A DNA stretch of 64,000 nt from Apostichopus japonicus (taxonomy: Eukaryota; Echinodermata; Holothuroidea; Aspidochirotida; Stichopodidae), in NCBI RefSeq assembly GCF_037975245.1, contig NC_092570.1:2313501-2377500 (forward strand), given 5' to 3'. Of the stretch, positions 1 through 11,000 are shown piece after piece. The stretch's first letter is position 1, and every line of letters starts with the position of its first letter. The translations under genes and the position numbers were made by a program. The notes under the pieces were generated by a model. That model was not told where the DNA came from. It saw only the letters and a list, made by a program, of their open reading frames with translations, and searched no databases.

Positions 1-1019
1 ACTACTGAGTAAAGAGGTTTGTTAATACTGACGAAAACTTCTGGCCCTCATAGCAAAAAAAAATCTGCATGATCATGATACGGAAAATTGATGGTACCAT
101 GAATGGCCAACTTGTCAGCTATCCAGTGATGGATAGCAAGTTTAGCTATAGTGAGAACTTTTATCTAGACTTAGAGAGACCACATTACTTTAGTGTGTAA
201 GTCAATGGGGCTTTTAATAGGCGTATGCTACCACAGGTGTTGTGAATTCTCCTTACATTCAGTCTGGCCATTGTTTTACTATGTACTTTTTTGTTTGTTT
301 TGCTTTCTGTGAATAGAGGAGCAGGTTTTGGGAATTTAACAAGTCACTTTCAAATGATCTCAGTTTTATTAGCAACATTAATGATCACATTTGCCAGATT
401 TTAAGCTGTAATTGTTATCCTAGACATCCCTAACGAGCCTGGGAGTTCTTAAAATGTTAATTCGTTCCACTAGCATTTAATATCCGGAGGATATGGTAAG
501 AAAACATGGAGAGAAGGAGGAGTTGCTGATTATATTCGGATTGTTTCCCTAAAACAGCGTTTTGTACGTTAAAGAGTCAGTCACCAGATCATAATACTTG
601 CCCAATGGAAAGCCAGTCAAATGTTTCAGGGTACAATCATCAGGTCCTGGCCTAGATAGGTGGAAGAAAAACTCAAACAGATTTGTTTAAACCTCGAAAA
701 AAGAATACGAAATAAATTCCTTTTGAAAGCTCCAGGCTGATAAATACAACACGGATTAGTCTACTACGGTACTATTTGGTGATAGAATGGAAGCACAAAA
801 TTTTCTCTGAAAATATCTTCGTTTTTAAAGCACTTAGTATGATTTGAATGGTAGAGACTTAATAAGGAGGGTGTGCAATCGCCAGAGACATGATTTAAAT
901 ACCATTTGTCATGAAGACTTTACTTTGGTAGAGGAAATGAGGATATTTTTTTCTTGGAGTTTCAACCCTTGAGTTAGTTGTATCCTAACACATACTAGTT
1001 TATCTGGATTTTCTTTATA
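1..1019. other. AT-rich sequence, no gene seen
   Basis: No reading frame, splice-bounded exon or recognisable repeat could be supported on either strand in this kilobase. Confidence 0.5.
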
Positions 1020-1220
1020 TCAACCAGATAAAGTTTTATCTGGCCCAGATCTGGATGCAATAACATTTAACCAGATAAAATTTTATATGGGCCATATAAA
1101 ACTTTATTTCATATCAAGTTATATCTGCCCAATTTTTTATCTGGCCAAATATAAATTCCAGATCTGGAGCAGATCTGGCCCAGATTGAAATTCCAGATCT
1201 GGGCCAGATCGTATTGAGGA
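1020..1220. repeat. Cluster of CCAGATCTGG-type palindromes
   Basis: The words CCAGATCTGG, CAGATCTGG, CCAGATAAA and TATCTGG recur many times in both orientations within about 200 bp, giving a self-complementary patch. It lies directly before the LINE ORF1 remnant, so it may be part of that element's 5' region or an older insertion site; which is not decidable here. Confidence 0.5.
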
Positions 1221-1775
1221 TATCAGTGAACTCACTGATAAACTGGAATCCAGATGCTTTGATATAGAAACTAAACTTGATGAGTGACAGAAAGAGAATT
1301 TGGAACTAAACCAAACAAATCACAAACATCTATAGGAAGATCAGCAGTAGACCCAGATATCACTAAATGATATGGAACAGTACTCCAGAAGGAACAATGT
1401 TCGGGAGTTTGGAATAAAAGAAAATATTGGGGGAAATGCCAGTGAAGTCATCCTAAACATGGCAAAAGAAAGATTAGCCAAGAACAGCTACAGCAGAACG
1501 ATATAGATCGTTGCCACCGTGTTGGTAAAATGTATCCTGGTACCAGCCGCCATATCATCGTCAAATTCATACCGTATCAACAAAAACAACTTATACAGAC
1601 TAGACGAAAGTTGAAGTCAACCAGGTATTGTAATTAAGGAGGATAACACCTGGGCATACCACAGTCTTTGAACCAAACCCATAAACCTGCAAAAGCCATC
1701 AACTGCACTGTGGATGATGGACGAGTTACAGCGTTGGTAAAGATGGACGACCAACAAGAAATTTAAAGTAACCAT
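1221..1775 (+). pseudogene. Decayed non-LTR retrotransposon ORF1 (coiled coil plus RRM-like)
   Basis: Translation in shifting plus-strand frames gives a heptad-like leader (DELTDKLESRCFDIETKLDE), then NDMEQYSRRNNVREFGI, ILNMAKERLAKNS, NDIDRCHRVGKM, SRHIIVKFIPYQQK and QTRRKLKST. This order is typical of the Transposase_22/L1 ORF1-type RNA-binding protein of LINEs (family knowledge). In-frame stops and several frame changes show it is dead. No reverse transcriptase was found downstream, so the copy is truncated. Confidence 0.75.
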
Positions 1776-2118
1776 CAACCCTTGTTTCTGATCTCATGAA
1801 TATAAACCAATGGTATTTATTCGGAATATTTGTTATTTCACTTGCCACTCGCAGTTCAGCTTGATTTTGTTTTGTATTGTAAGACAATTTTTTTGTACCA
1901 TCATGGAAATGTTGCTTTAATTATGAGATTTCATCGCATACTAGTTGGGTATCATATTACATATAATATTTCGTATTACTCACAAATGAATTTCCTCTTC
2001 TTGCAGTGACATCGAAAAACGTTTACAATGGGTGATATATTTCCATTTTCAAATATACCGGATGAAGATATGTTTTGTATTGAATTCCGGTTTTCACTTT
2101 GACAGTAACTTGTCCAAT

Positions 2119-2391
2119 TTATAGAGGGAAAGTTACAACTTTAACTTTATCATTATTATTGTCATTATTATTATCATTATTATTGTAACAACTTCTCCAA
2201 ATATTATAACCAATATGGAAAGGCAATAACACGGCAAATGATTGTATGTCATGCATGCGATGTAATAACCGATACATGCCTATATGGTATGTACAATAAC
2301 ATGTTGAACGCGCGAAAAAATGTTGATTATATTTTTCACGCAAGTCATTACAGCCCCCCCCCCCCAATCAAATTGGGCTCCTACGCCTATG
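2119..2391 (-). mobile_element. Truncated copy of inverted-repeat element A
   Basis: The right edge ends in GGGCTCCTACGCCTATG, the reverse complement of the left terminus of the full copy at 37487. Inside are the same CATTATTATT runs and GCATGC/ATATGG words seen in the copy at 42761. The other terminus is missing, so this copy lies in reverse orientation and is truncated on its left. Confidence 0.65.
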
Positions 2392-2739
2392 TGTGTACTT
2401 ATGCGATGACTTTAATATTAATCTTCTTAACTATTAAAATCATATCGGTACCAGAGTCTTACTAGATGTGGTTTTTTTTCTACAAAAGAACAAAAACAAA
2501 AAACAGCCCAAGGGCACTGTGGTTCCTTGCTTGGGGTATATGACAATACACATAATATTATCAAGCAAGATTGGTCTCAAATAGTCCAAGTAATTGTGGT
2601 CCTACATGTTCCCATAAAGTAACCAACACTATAGCCAACACTTTTGTGATCACAAAATGTGATCAGATTTTTTATCAAAAGGCACTTTTGAGATCTAAAT
2701 ATGGCGTCGAAAATGTAAGAAGTATAAGAGATCTACAAG

Positions 2740-4015
2740 CGTGTCAACAGATATGATAACATTGGTGACCTCAGATGACATGACCTTTAAGTTTCAAAAT
2801 GTTCCACCACCCCATTCACAACTTGTCCCAAAATATCAACCATGTCACACCTTGGCATTGAGATTTAATTGCATTAAATGTCAAAAAATTAACTTTAAAC
2901 TTGTATACATAACTTCACACACAAAGGTCACCCGGAGGTCAACCAATTGACATTTTTGATCGGTGAGACCTAAATAGAGCATGACTGTAAAAATTCAAAC
3001 ACTTTTTCTTTGCCCATTTTCTACCCCCAAAATACTACTTTTTTAACATTAGCTGACCTTTGGTGACGTTGGATCACATGACCATTAATTTTGAAAATAT
3101 TCCCCTATACCATTTGCAACTTGTCCAAAAAAATCAACCTTGTCACACCTTGGCACTGGGAGTTATTGCATTAAATGTGTGAAAATTAACTTTGACCTCA
3201 TATAACTTCGCACACGAAGGTCACACGGGGGTCAACCCATTGACATTTATGATCAAAAGGTACCTTTAACATCTGAAAATAGCATCGAAACTGTAAAAAT
3301 CCACAAAACACGAAAAGGTCACCAGAGGTCAAATTGAGGTCAGGGGGTCACCCAGATGCGGGTCGACAAATGGATTACATTGAAGCAACTCCCAACCCTA
3401 ACGGACAATTTGTTTTCAAGTTATCGCAAAAATACTAGTTTTTTTATCATTAATTGAACTTTGGTGACCTTGTATCACATGACCGTTATGTTGGAAAATA
3501 TTCCCCTATACCATTTGCAACTACTCCAAAAATATCAAGCTTGTCACACCTTGGAACTGGGAGTTATTGCATTAAATGTCTGAAAATTAACTTTGACCTC
3601 ATATAACTTCACACACGAAGGTCACACGGGGGTCAACCCATCGACATTTATGATCAGAAGGTACCTTTAACATCTGAAAATAGCATCAAAACTGTAAAAA
3701 TCCACAAAACACAAAAAGGTCACCAGAGGTCAAATTGAGGTCAAGGGTCACCCAGATGCAGGTCGACAATTGGATTACATTGAAGCAACTCCCAACCCTA
3801 ACGGACAATTTGTTTTCAAGTTATCGCAAAAATACTAGTTTTTTATCATTAATTGACCTTTGGTGACCTCGGATCACATGACCGTTAAGTTTGAAAATGC
3901 TCCCCTAACCAGTTCACAACTTGTCCCAAAATATCAATCTTGTCGCACATTGGCACTGGGAGTTATTGCAGTTTTAATATTTTCGGTTTTTGGACCATAA
4001 CTGACCTTTGGTGAC
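2740..4015. repeat. Tandem repeat, about 400-bp unit, three or more units
   Basis: A phrase of the type GGTGACCT..GATCACATGACC recurs near 3062, 3466 and 3862, with a diverged partial start near 2763, so the unit is about 396-404 bp. Units share further long phrases such as CACACCTTGGCACTGGGAG and CCCAACCCTAACGGACAA. Each full unit carries several AGGTCA-like half-sites. No open frame survives across units. Confidence 0.8.
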
Positions 4016-4133
4016 CTTTGTGGGCACCAGAAACAATAGGGCACACCTTCTCCATATGGCGGATCTATAGTCCAAGTTTGGCCTCAATCCAACATTCCCT
4101 TATTGAGATAGAGCGTACCCAAGCAAGTGTCAC

Positions 4134-4165
4134 AGACACACACACACACACACATACACACATAC
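4134..4165. repeat. (CA)n microsatellite
   Basis: Simple CA/CATA repeat immediately after the 400-bp tandem repeat. Confidence 0.9.
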
Positions 4166-4179
4166 GCGCATTATGGTAC

Positions 4180-4560
4180 TAGTGAGGACTCTGACTCCTT
4201 ACCTGCTTGTGAGGACTCCTACTTAGGTATACACTAGCAACTTTTAACGTCGTTACTGAGCATAATTCCACCATACTCTAACATACCAGCTATAGCAATG
4301 TTTGCATTTTCATTTCTTTGAGCATGTGATATTTCCTATATAACTGAGGACTAGCACACTACAGGTATTTAAAGCCTTCTGAGGACTTGCATGGGGCAAG
4401 TATTTAAAGACTTCCGAGGACTTGGATGAGCCAAGTATTTAAAGTCTTCTGAGGACTCCTTCACAAAGCGTATTTAAAACTACTAAGGACTCATTAACTT
4501 CTATTAAATGAATTCCGAGGACTCGCAAGTATCTCATACGGACTATCATATGTGACAAGG
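4180..4560. repeat. Degenerate short repeats containing GAGGACT
   Basis: At least eight copies of GAGGACT or a one-base variant occur, several in the frame TATTTAAAG.CTTC.GAGGACT at irregular spacing of roughly 40 bp. The same word reappears at 21.7-22.0 kb. Confidence 0.6.
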
Positions 4561-6745
4561 AAATGGCTTCAGTGAGATGTTTTTTTCAAAACCGTGCTCG
4601 GACAATTGATTTATTTCTTGTTTATCTAGGGAATTCAACATCAATACCTTTTCAATTCACCACAAGTATGTTGGGTATGGAATGGGTGGTGAGGGAGTCA
4701 GTTCTGGTAAGGTGGGGTGGACATTGAAATTTTGCAATGGGGCATTGAAATATGTTAGAAGCTTTTAGGAAAACATCTCAGATTGTGCTATGAACACTCT
4801 AAAAATTAAAAATACTTCACATAGATGGACAAAGAAAAGATTACACATTTAAAAGTTCTGTCTTTCTTGGATAAGTTTAATGATGCCTGCTGCAGTAACC
4901 AAGAGTAACTTTTACAGATCATGCAGTGAGAGAGAATGTGTTCTAGAAACAATGAGTATTCTGTACTTCATATCATTTATGCAGCTATGAATGATCCTTG
5001 CAGCAATTGGTAAGAGTTGCATCAGACTAGGAGTTGTCAGTCAAGTCTCATACTTAAACAAAGCAGTTAAATCAGAAATCCATGGACATCAAACCTCTCC
5101 TGTTGATTAAAACATAATGAAATAGGGCCATTCTCTGGCATATGAACTGACAGGAAATCAATTCAGTTTTTATCAGAACCCAACTACACAGTTTCTATAT
5201 AGATTAGATTGTTTTTGCTTTAACTATATCTAGAAATAATTTTCAGTAGTTCACTTTCACATGGATCATGTTTTTACTTAGTTCAGTAAAGTTTCGTTTC
5301 CTGAGGAAAAGATTTCTGTTCTAATTCTTCATTAATACTGGATGCTAATTAGCATAATTATGATGTCACACATATGACCAAATTATCACGAAAGTTTTCA
5401 TTAAAAGTAATTAGTGCATCTGACCTAATGTCCATACAGGACATGCAACTTTTCTTGGTAAAGACTGTTCTTCTGCAAAATATCTAGTCAAATACTTATT
5501 CCAACAATTAATTAATAGAATAAGTGGTCACATGTGTGACACTGAAGCCTCACTGGGCTGATGCTAACTGTTTGCACTACGGATGTATTGTAGAACTTCA
5601 TTCATATTGTAAACGTATCAGATCCAATGCTGTCAACTAGCTTTCTAAAACAATGTCCCTGAACTTATTTTTGGTAAATTGGGGGAGTGTTTGTTGTGTA
5701 AACTCCATGGCATACTGTTCTCTACAAGACTACCTTCAACAATATGAGATAAAATGTAGACTTATTACTAGGTCTACTGACTTCTACAGCATTAAATACA
5801 ATCCCTTCTCTGTCAAAACAATAACTAAAAAACAAGCTTACAGCTTGGTATAAGGGTGTCTAAAAACTAGGTCTACTGACTTCTACAGCATTAAATACAA
5901 TCCCTTCTCTGTCAAAACAATAACTAAAAAACAAGCTTACAGCTTGGTAAGGGTGCCTAAAAATTTAACCTGGCAACATGCAACATCCACCTGCCATTTT
6001 GCATTGCTCCTGATTGGTACCAAATGTGTAGGCCTAGCTGAGACCCAATCTACACTATACTGTACATTAATCTCTGGTCAACCATGTAAGTAAAGTGTAC
6101 TCGACAGATCTTTTTACTTTTAGTATCAGCATTATTCATCTCAGTCTTAATAAATAGTGTTGAAAAGTCTCTACCATGATTATTAGACTATTGCTCAGAC
6201 AAAACAAAATGGCAATGATACCTGTTGTATAGTGTAACTGTAACTTCACTAAATTTTGCAAGATGTTAGCAGTTTTGGTTAAACATATATAGTAATTGAG
6301 TTACTTAGAAATGTCTTAATTGGTCTCAAGATTGGAGGCTTGTTACATACTTATCATGCAAATCCAATAAAATCCCACCTCCCCCCCCCCCCCGCAAATT
6401 GTTGGAGGGTTTGGTAAAATTAATCCATTTAAAATTTGATTGTCTTTACTAGGCTTTTCATCAAGACATTCCATGTACTCAATGAACAAAAACAGCTAAA
6501 AACAGAAATCTGTGAACACCAAAACTCTTTGTTTAAAACACAAAACAAAATAGCAACAAAAAAAAAAGTTTGAAATAGCAAATACTGTTGTATCTGAAGA
6601 CATGCTGAAGGCAAACTGTCCAGGTAAACGTAGAGGCAAAAACGTTGGCATTATTGTAAGTGGCAAAAGTTCACTCTCTGAGATGATTTTGTCAGGTACA
6701 AAAAGGTTTAAACTTTGTAAAATGGCCACTTCAGCTTACACAATT
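4561..6745. other. Non-coding stretch downstream of the SET/recombinase gene
   Basis: Nothing coding is supported. It contains a near-perfect direct duplication with 99-bp offset (units starting near 5768 and 5867) and a poly-C run at about 6378. The 3' untranslated region of the minus-strand gene ending at 6746 must begin here, but no clear polyadenylation signal was identified. Confidence 0.4.
5762..5957. repeat. Near-perfect tandem duplication, 99-bp offset
   Basis: The block beginning CTAGGTCTACTGACTTC at 5768 repeats at 5867 with essentially no change over more than 80 bp, so the duplication is recent. Confidence 0.9.
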
Positions 6746-6948
6746 TTACTTCTTTTTCTGCTGAATGATGTTGTAAACTTTATACTTTATGCTCTTCCAG
6801 TCTTTGGTTGCAAGAGCTGGATATTTTCGCCTCAATGCTTCGCACTCAGACTTTCTCGGAACCCTTTGAACCCGAATATGTTTTTCAAAGTGTTTTTCAA
6901 TTGTTGCTGTTTGGTTTCTTCTCCATCTGACTCTTTGTTTAGGACTGC
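6746..6948 (-). CDS. SET/recombinase gene, last exon (Myb/SANT-like end)
   Basis: CAG acceptor; TAA stop at 6746-6748. 67 residues, strongly basic, with [20 protein letters not shown] and [14 protein letters not shown]. The Trp and Tyr spacing and the position match the short Myb/SANT-like tail of related fish proteins (from memory), suggesting DNA or chromatin contact. Confidence 0.75.
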
Positions 6949-7119
6949 CTGCAAATAAAAAAAACAATGGTAAAATATAGTCATCACATTCATCAATGTT
7001 AAAGCTGGAGTTCTTTTTTGTTGCTTTTTCAAGTTTTGGGCATTCTAATGCATTATTCAAAATAGCAGACAATGTTGTATAAAATGATTCTATGGCAGCT
7101 GATATACAATGGTATTAAA

Positions 7120-7167
<48 letters not shown>

Positions 7168-7964
7168 TTCCAATATATTTTCTAAAACTTACTCCTTATT
7201 TGTCAATTATGAGTCATATCTTATTTCTCTGGTTTTGTCTAATAATATATATATATATATATATTTACATAAACAAGAAAGAATCAGGACTGCAAGAAGA
7301 GTGCTCTATGCTATAATAGCAGAGCCTAAACATATAAGTATATGCCTTGGTAAGTACAGCTGTAACTCGGAGTTTCACGCCCTTAGGGTGGCGATCGTCA
7401 GACAACTGAACAAATACTCGCTGCGCGGGTATATTCTATGGGGAACACGAACCTTATTTCTTACGTGCACGGTTCATTGGTTTGAGCCTATTGTGGCGAC
7501 ACTTGGAGATGAATTCAGATCTCTTATTGAGTAAATGCGGGTTTTTAGATAGGAGGATACAGAGCTTCTCATCAATACAAAGGTTACATTGACCGGATCT
7601 ACGCATGCGTGTATTGGAATGCTTAAATACGTTCCACTAAATAACGAAGGGGGCACCCTTACGCTTCAGGTCCCATATATGTTTGGAAAGCTCTGTTTCT
7701 CTCTCGTAACGCTCATGACGTAAGGACTTACTGTGGTTACTGTACCTTTGCTTAAAGGGGCCACTCGATAGCCCTATGTATGATTTGGTGTCATGACCAG
7801 TAGTAACATCGGCCCTATATATGACACTGCTCACCAAGCAAATCCCGTTGAGGGGGCAATTATGTTTTTCTCTACAATTGCATATGAACTGTGCACGTAA
7901 GAAATAAGGTTCGTGTTCCCCACAGAATATACCCGCGCAGCGAGTATTTGTTCATTTGTTCAGT

Positions 7965-8042
<78 letters not shown>

Positions 8043-11000
8043 CCACATTGCTCTACTTAACTGACCTTTCTTTTTAGTTGATGCATGGCTGTCACTCTCT
8101 TCTTCACTTTCGTGAATTTCATTTTGTCCTTCCTTGTCTTCAGTTTCCAAATCTTCTTCATCATATGGTAATTCAGATTCTCCCTCTGATTCATCAGTAT
8201 AGCTTGGATCTAAGCCGAATAATAATTAGAGATTAATTAAGAGCAAGCAATAGTATGATGCTACTCAAAACACTCTACTGTGGACCAGGTACTTTATCAT
8301 TAATTCAATAACATGACATTTTTGACACAGCTGACATAATGCATCAAGAGGGAGATAACAAACTTTATATTGGGATTGTAGAATAGAATCTTCACTCACC
8401 ATCAAGAGGAACCTCAATTTCATCTAACTTCTTGTCTTTGAACTCCCCCACAGCACCCTTCTCCATTAATAGAAGCAGTCGTGCCACTTTAGCCATTTGT
8501 AGAGTATTTTCGGGCAGTCTATAATATTCTCGATGCACACGTATGTCATGCCCTAAGAATCCCGCCAGGACATCTAATTCATGGTCCTTCAAACATAGGA
8601 TCTGGGAAACAGTGGCAATTTGTTTTCTTAATTTTGTTGATGTGAGGTTAGACGGATGCTTTGCACCTGACTTCAGTGCATACTTCCGTATGCAATCAGC
8701 TCCCCTCAATGGTTCCATAGAAGAGAAGTTTGGGCGGGCAAAGAAATAATCATTCGTCTCGCTGACTCCAATGAGGGTTCTCTTAGCAGCCAACAGTTCC
8801 ATCACCTGTACCATTTCCTTTGTGAGAAGGACAGGCACTTTTCTCCCTCGTTTTCCCCTGATCTCAATGCGTTCAAGCTTGTTACACAATGTCTTCTCCC
8901 AAGATGATAGAGAGTCCATTACATCATCATTTCCTTGATCATGACATCTGCGTTCAAAGTCAGCCAGCTTTATTCTTTGCACTTCACCACTTCTGCGTCG
9001 ATTGAAGAGAATTAGCTTGCTCAGAGTTGCTTCAGCTAATGCATACCATGCTGTTACATCATCAGACAAGGCCAACAGCTTCTGTTTCTCTTCTATTACC
9101 TCAGACAATTTAGCGTGTAGTTGTCTGATGTCCTCTGATAGTGGTAGCATGTTTGGCTTGTTCCACTTGCGTTCTTCCAGTGTTGTCCTGGCACCTGTTC
9201 CCACTTTATGAGCCCACTCAATAACTGCCAGCTTTGAAAATTTATCTGCCTGATCCTCTTTAACTGGATCTTCTGATTTGATGCACTCAGCCTTCACAAT
9301 CAAAGCACATGTCTGAAGTGAATGACCCAACTTAAGAGCTAACGATGGTGTCTTATACTTCCCAGTTTGGGGGTCTAATCCTGCCAGGTTTCGAACAGCT
9401 TCTAATACCGTATCAAACTGTTTTGGACTAATACAGTCATATAAGGACTTCACATCAGGTTTTGTTTCCTTGATTTTCAGCAGTAGTCTTGCAAGTTCAC
9501 GCATTTTCTGACTAATGTAACCCACTTGATGTCTTTCATGACCTAGTTTGGCAAACATTCGTTCCCCATACTGAACAATAATGTGATCATGTCTAGCAGC
9601 AAACGATATGCTATCGTAAGTCATAGATGCAAAAACTGTGTCTTTAAAACTCTGTGATACTTCCTGTGAAAATGGTAGGAGCAGAGCAGATGTTGACTGG
9701 TGTCTCTTGTCTTTCATGGTTGACTCAGATGCCATGAAACAATTCTTCTTATGCTTCCATAGGTTATCTCTGGAGAAGTAACCAAAGCAGAGGTTACAGG
9801 GAAGGAACTCATCATGTGACTGGTCAAAAGGTGTCCGTCTTGCAGGAATCAAACAGCCACTGCCAGACTGCCAAACTTCAACATTATGGCTATGGTTCCC
9901 CTTGTTTCTTAACAGGGTTAAGAGTTCTTTACGCTTACATGACCCCTTTATCGTAACTCAAAGCTTCAGCAACTTCTTTTTCCTTCAAATGAACTTGTTC
10001 AAGGTGTCTTGGGAGTTTTGCATAGGTTTTCATACAGTACACACAGTACTGGTGTTTGTCCCATTTCCTTTTCCCTTTGTTGTGTGTTTTCATGACCTTT
10101 ATGCTGGAAGAAGCAGGTGCAACATTTTCCTTTTCACATCTTTTTCCTGGCTTAGACCCCCTGGCATCCTCAGCTTCAACATCACTCTCTGGTGACCAGT
10201 TACCAGCATCGCTGCTACTGTCTTGTTCTATGTGATCATGCGAATTGGAAACAGTAGCGGTGGTTCTCAACACTGCAGAATCCTTTTTGTTTGGTGATTT
10301 GGAGGATTCAGTTGATGTTTCTCCCCAAAGACTACTTCCAAGTCGTCTCTGTTGTGAAGTTGGCATGGGAATGATGTATGAGCAATCACTGTCACTATCT
10401 GAGTATGGCACAAGTGTTGAAAAGATTCCCTGTAAATGGAAGCAAACAACGTGCATGAGAGTTTTTATTAATGATACAATGACATAGTTGAGATCTTAAT
10501 AAAAGTAAGGAGTGGTTCAATAAAGAAAATGTAAACTAATCTACAACCTTTAATAAGTAGCCAATGAAGTAGTCATTTATGTGAATCAAAACAATGAAAC
10601 ACACCAACTAATTTAAAATATAAATTTACTTCATCACTCATATCTTAATGCTGTGATTGATATTATCTAATGAGAGTCAATGGATAACTAACAGGTTGTT
10701 ATGATTAATGACAGTTTCTTCGTCTAAAAATGTTATTGTTATTCACTTTCTACTTGATTGTTAAAATATTATATACCTTTCCTCCCACTGCGATTTCATC
10801 AATGTCACTTTCATCATTTTCACTTTCATCTAAAGGGATAACACCTCCCCCAGAAGTTATGTCACAGCATTTGTCCTGCAATTGAAGAAATATGACATCC
10901 ATAATAACCAGTAATGGCAGTTCACTCAGCCAATCTTACAACATTACCACAAAATGGTCTACGTGCATTTGGGAAACAAAATGCCCTCATTCTTACTTAA

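Noticed and set aside
6602..6958. 118-codon plus-strand open frame
   Set aside because: Antisense to the last exon of the SET/recombinase gene.
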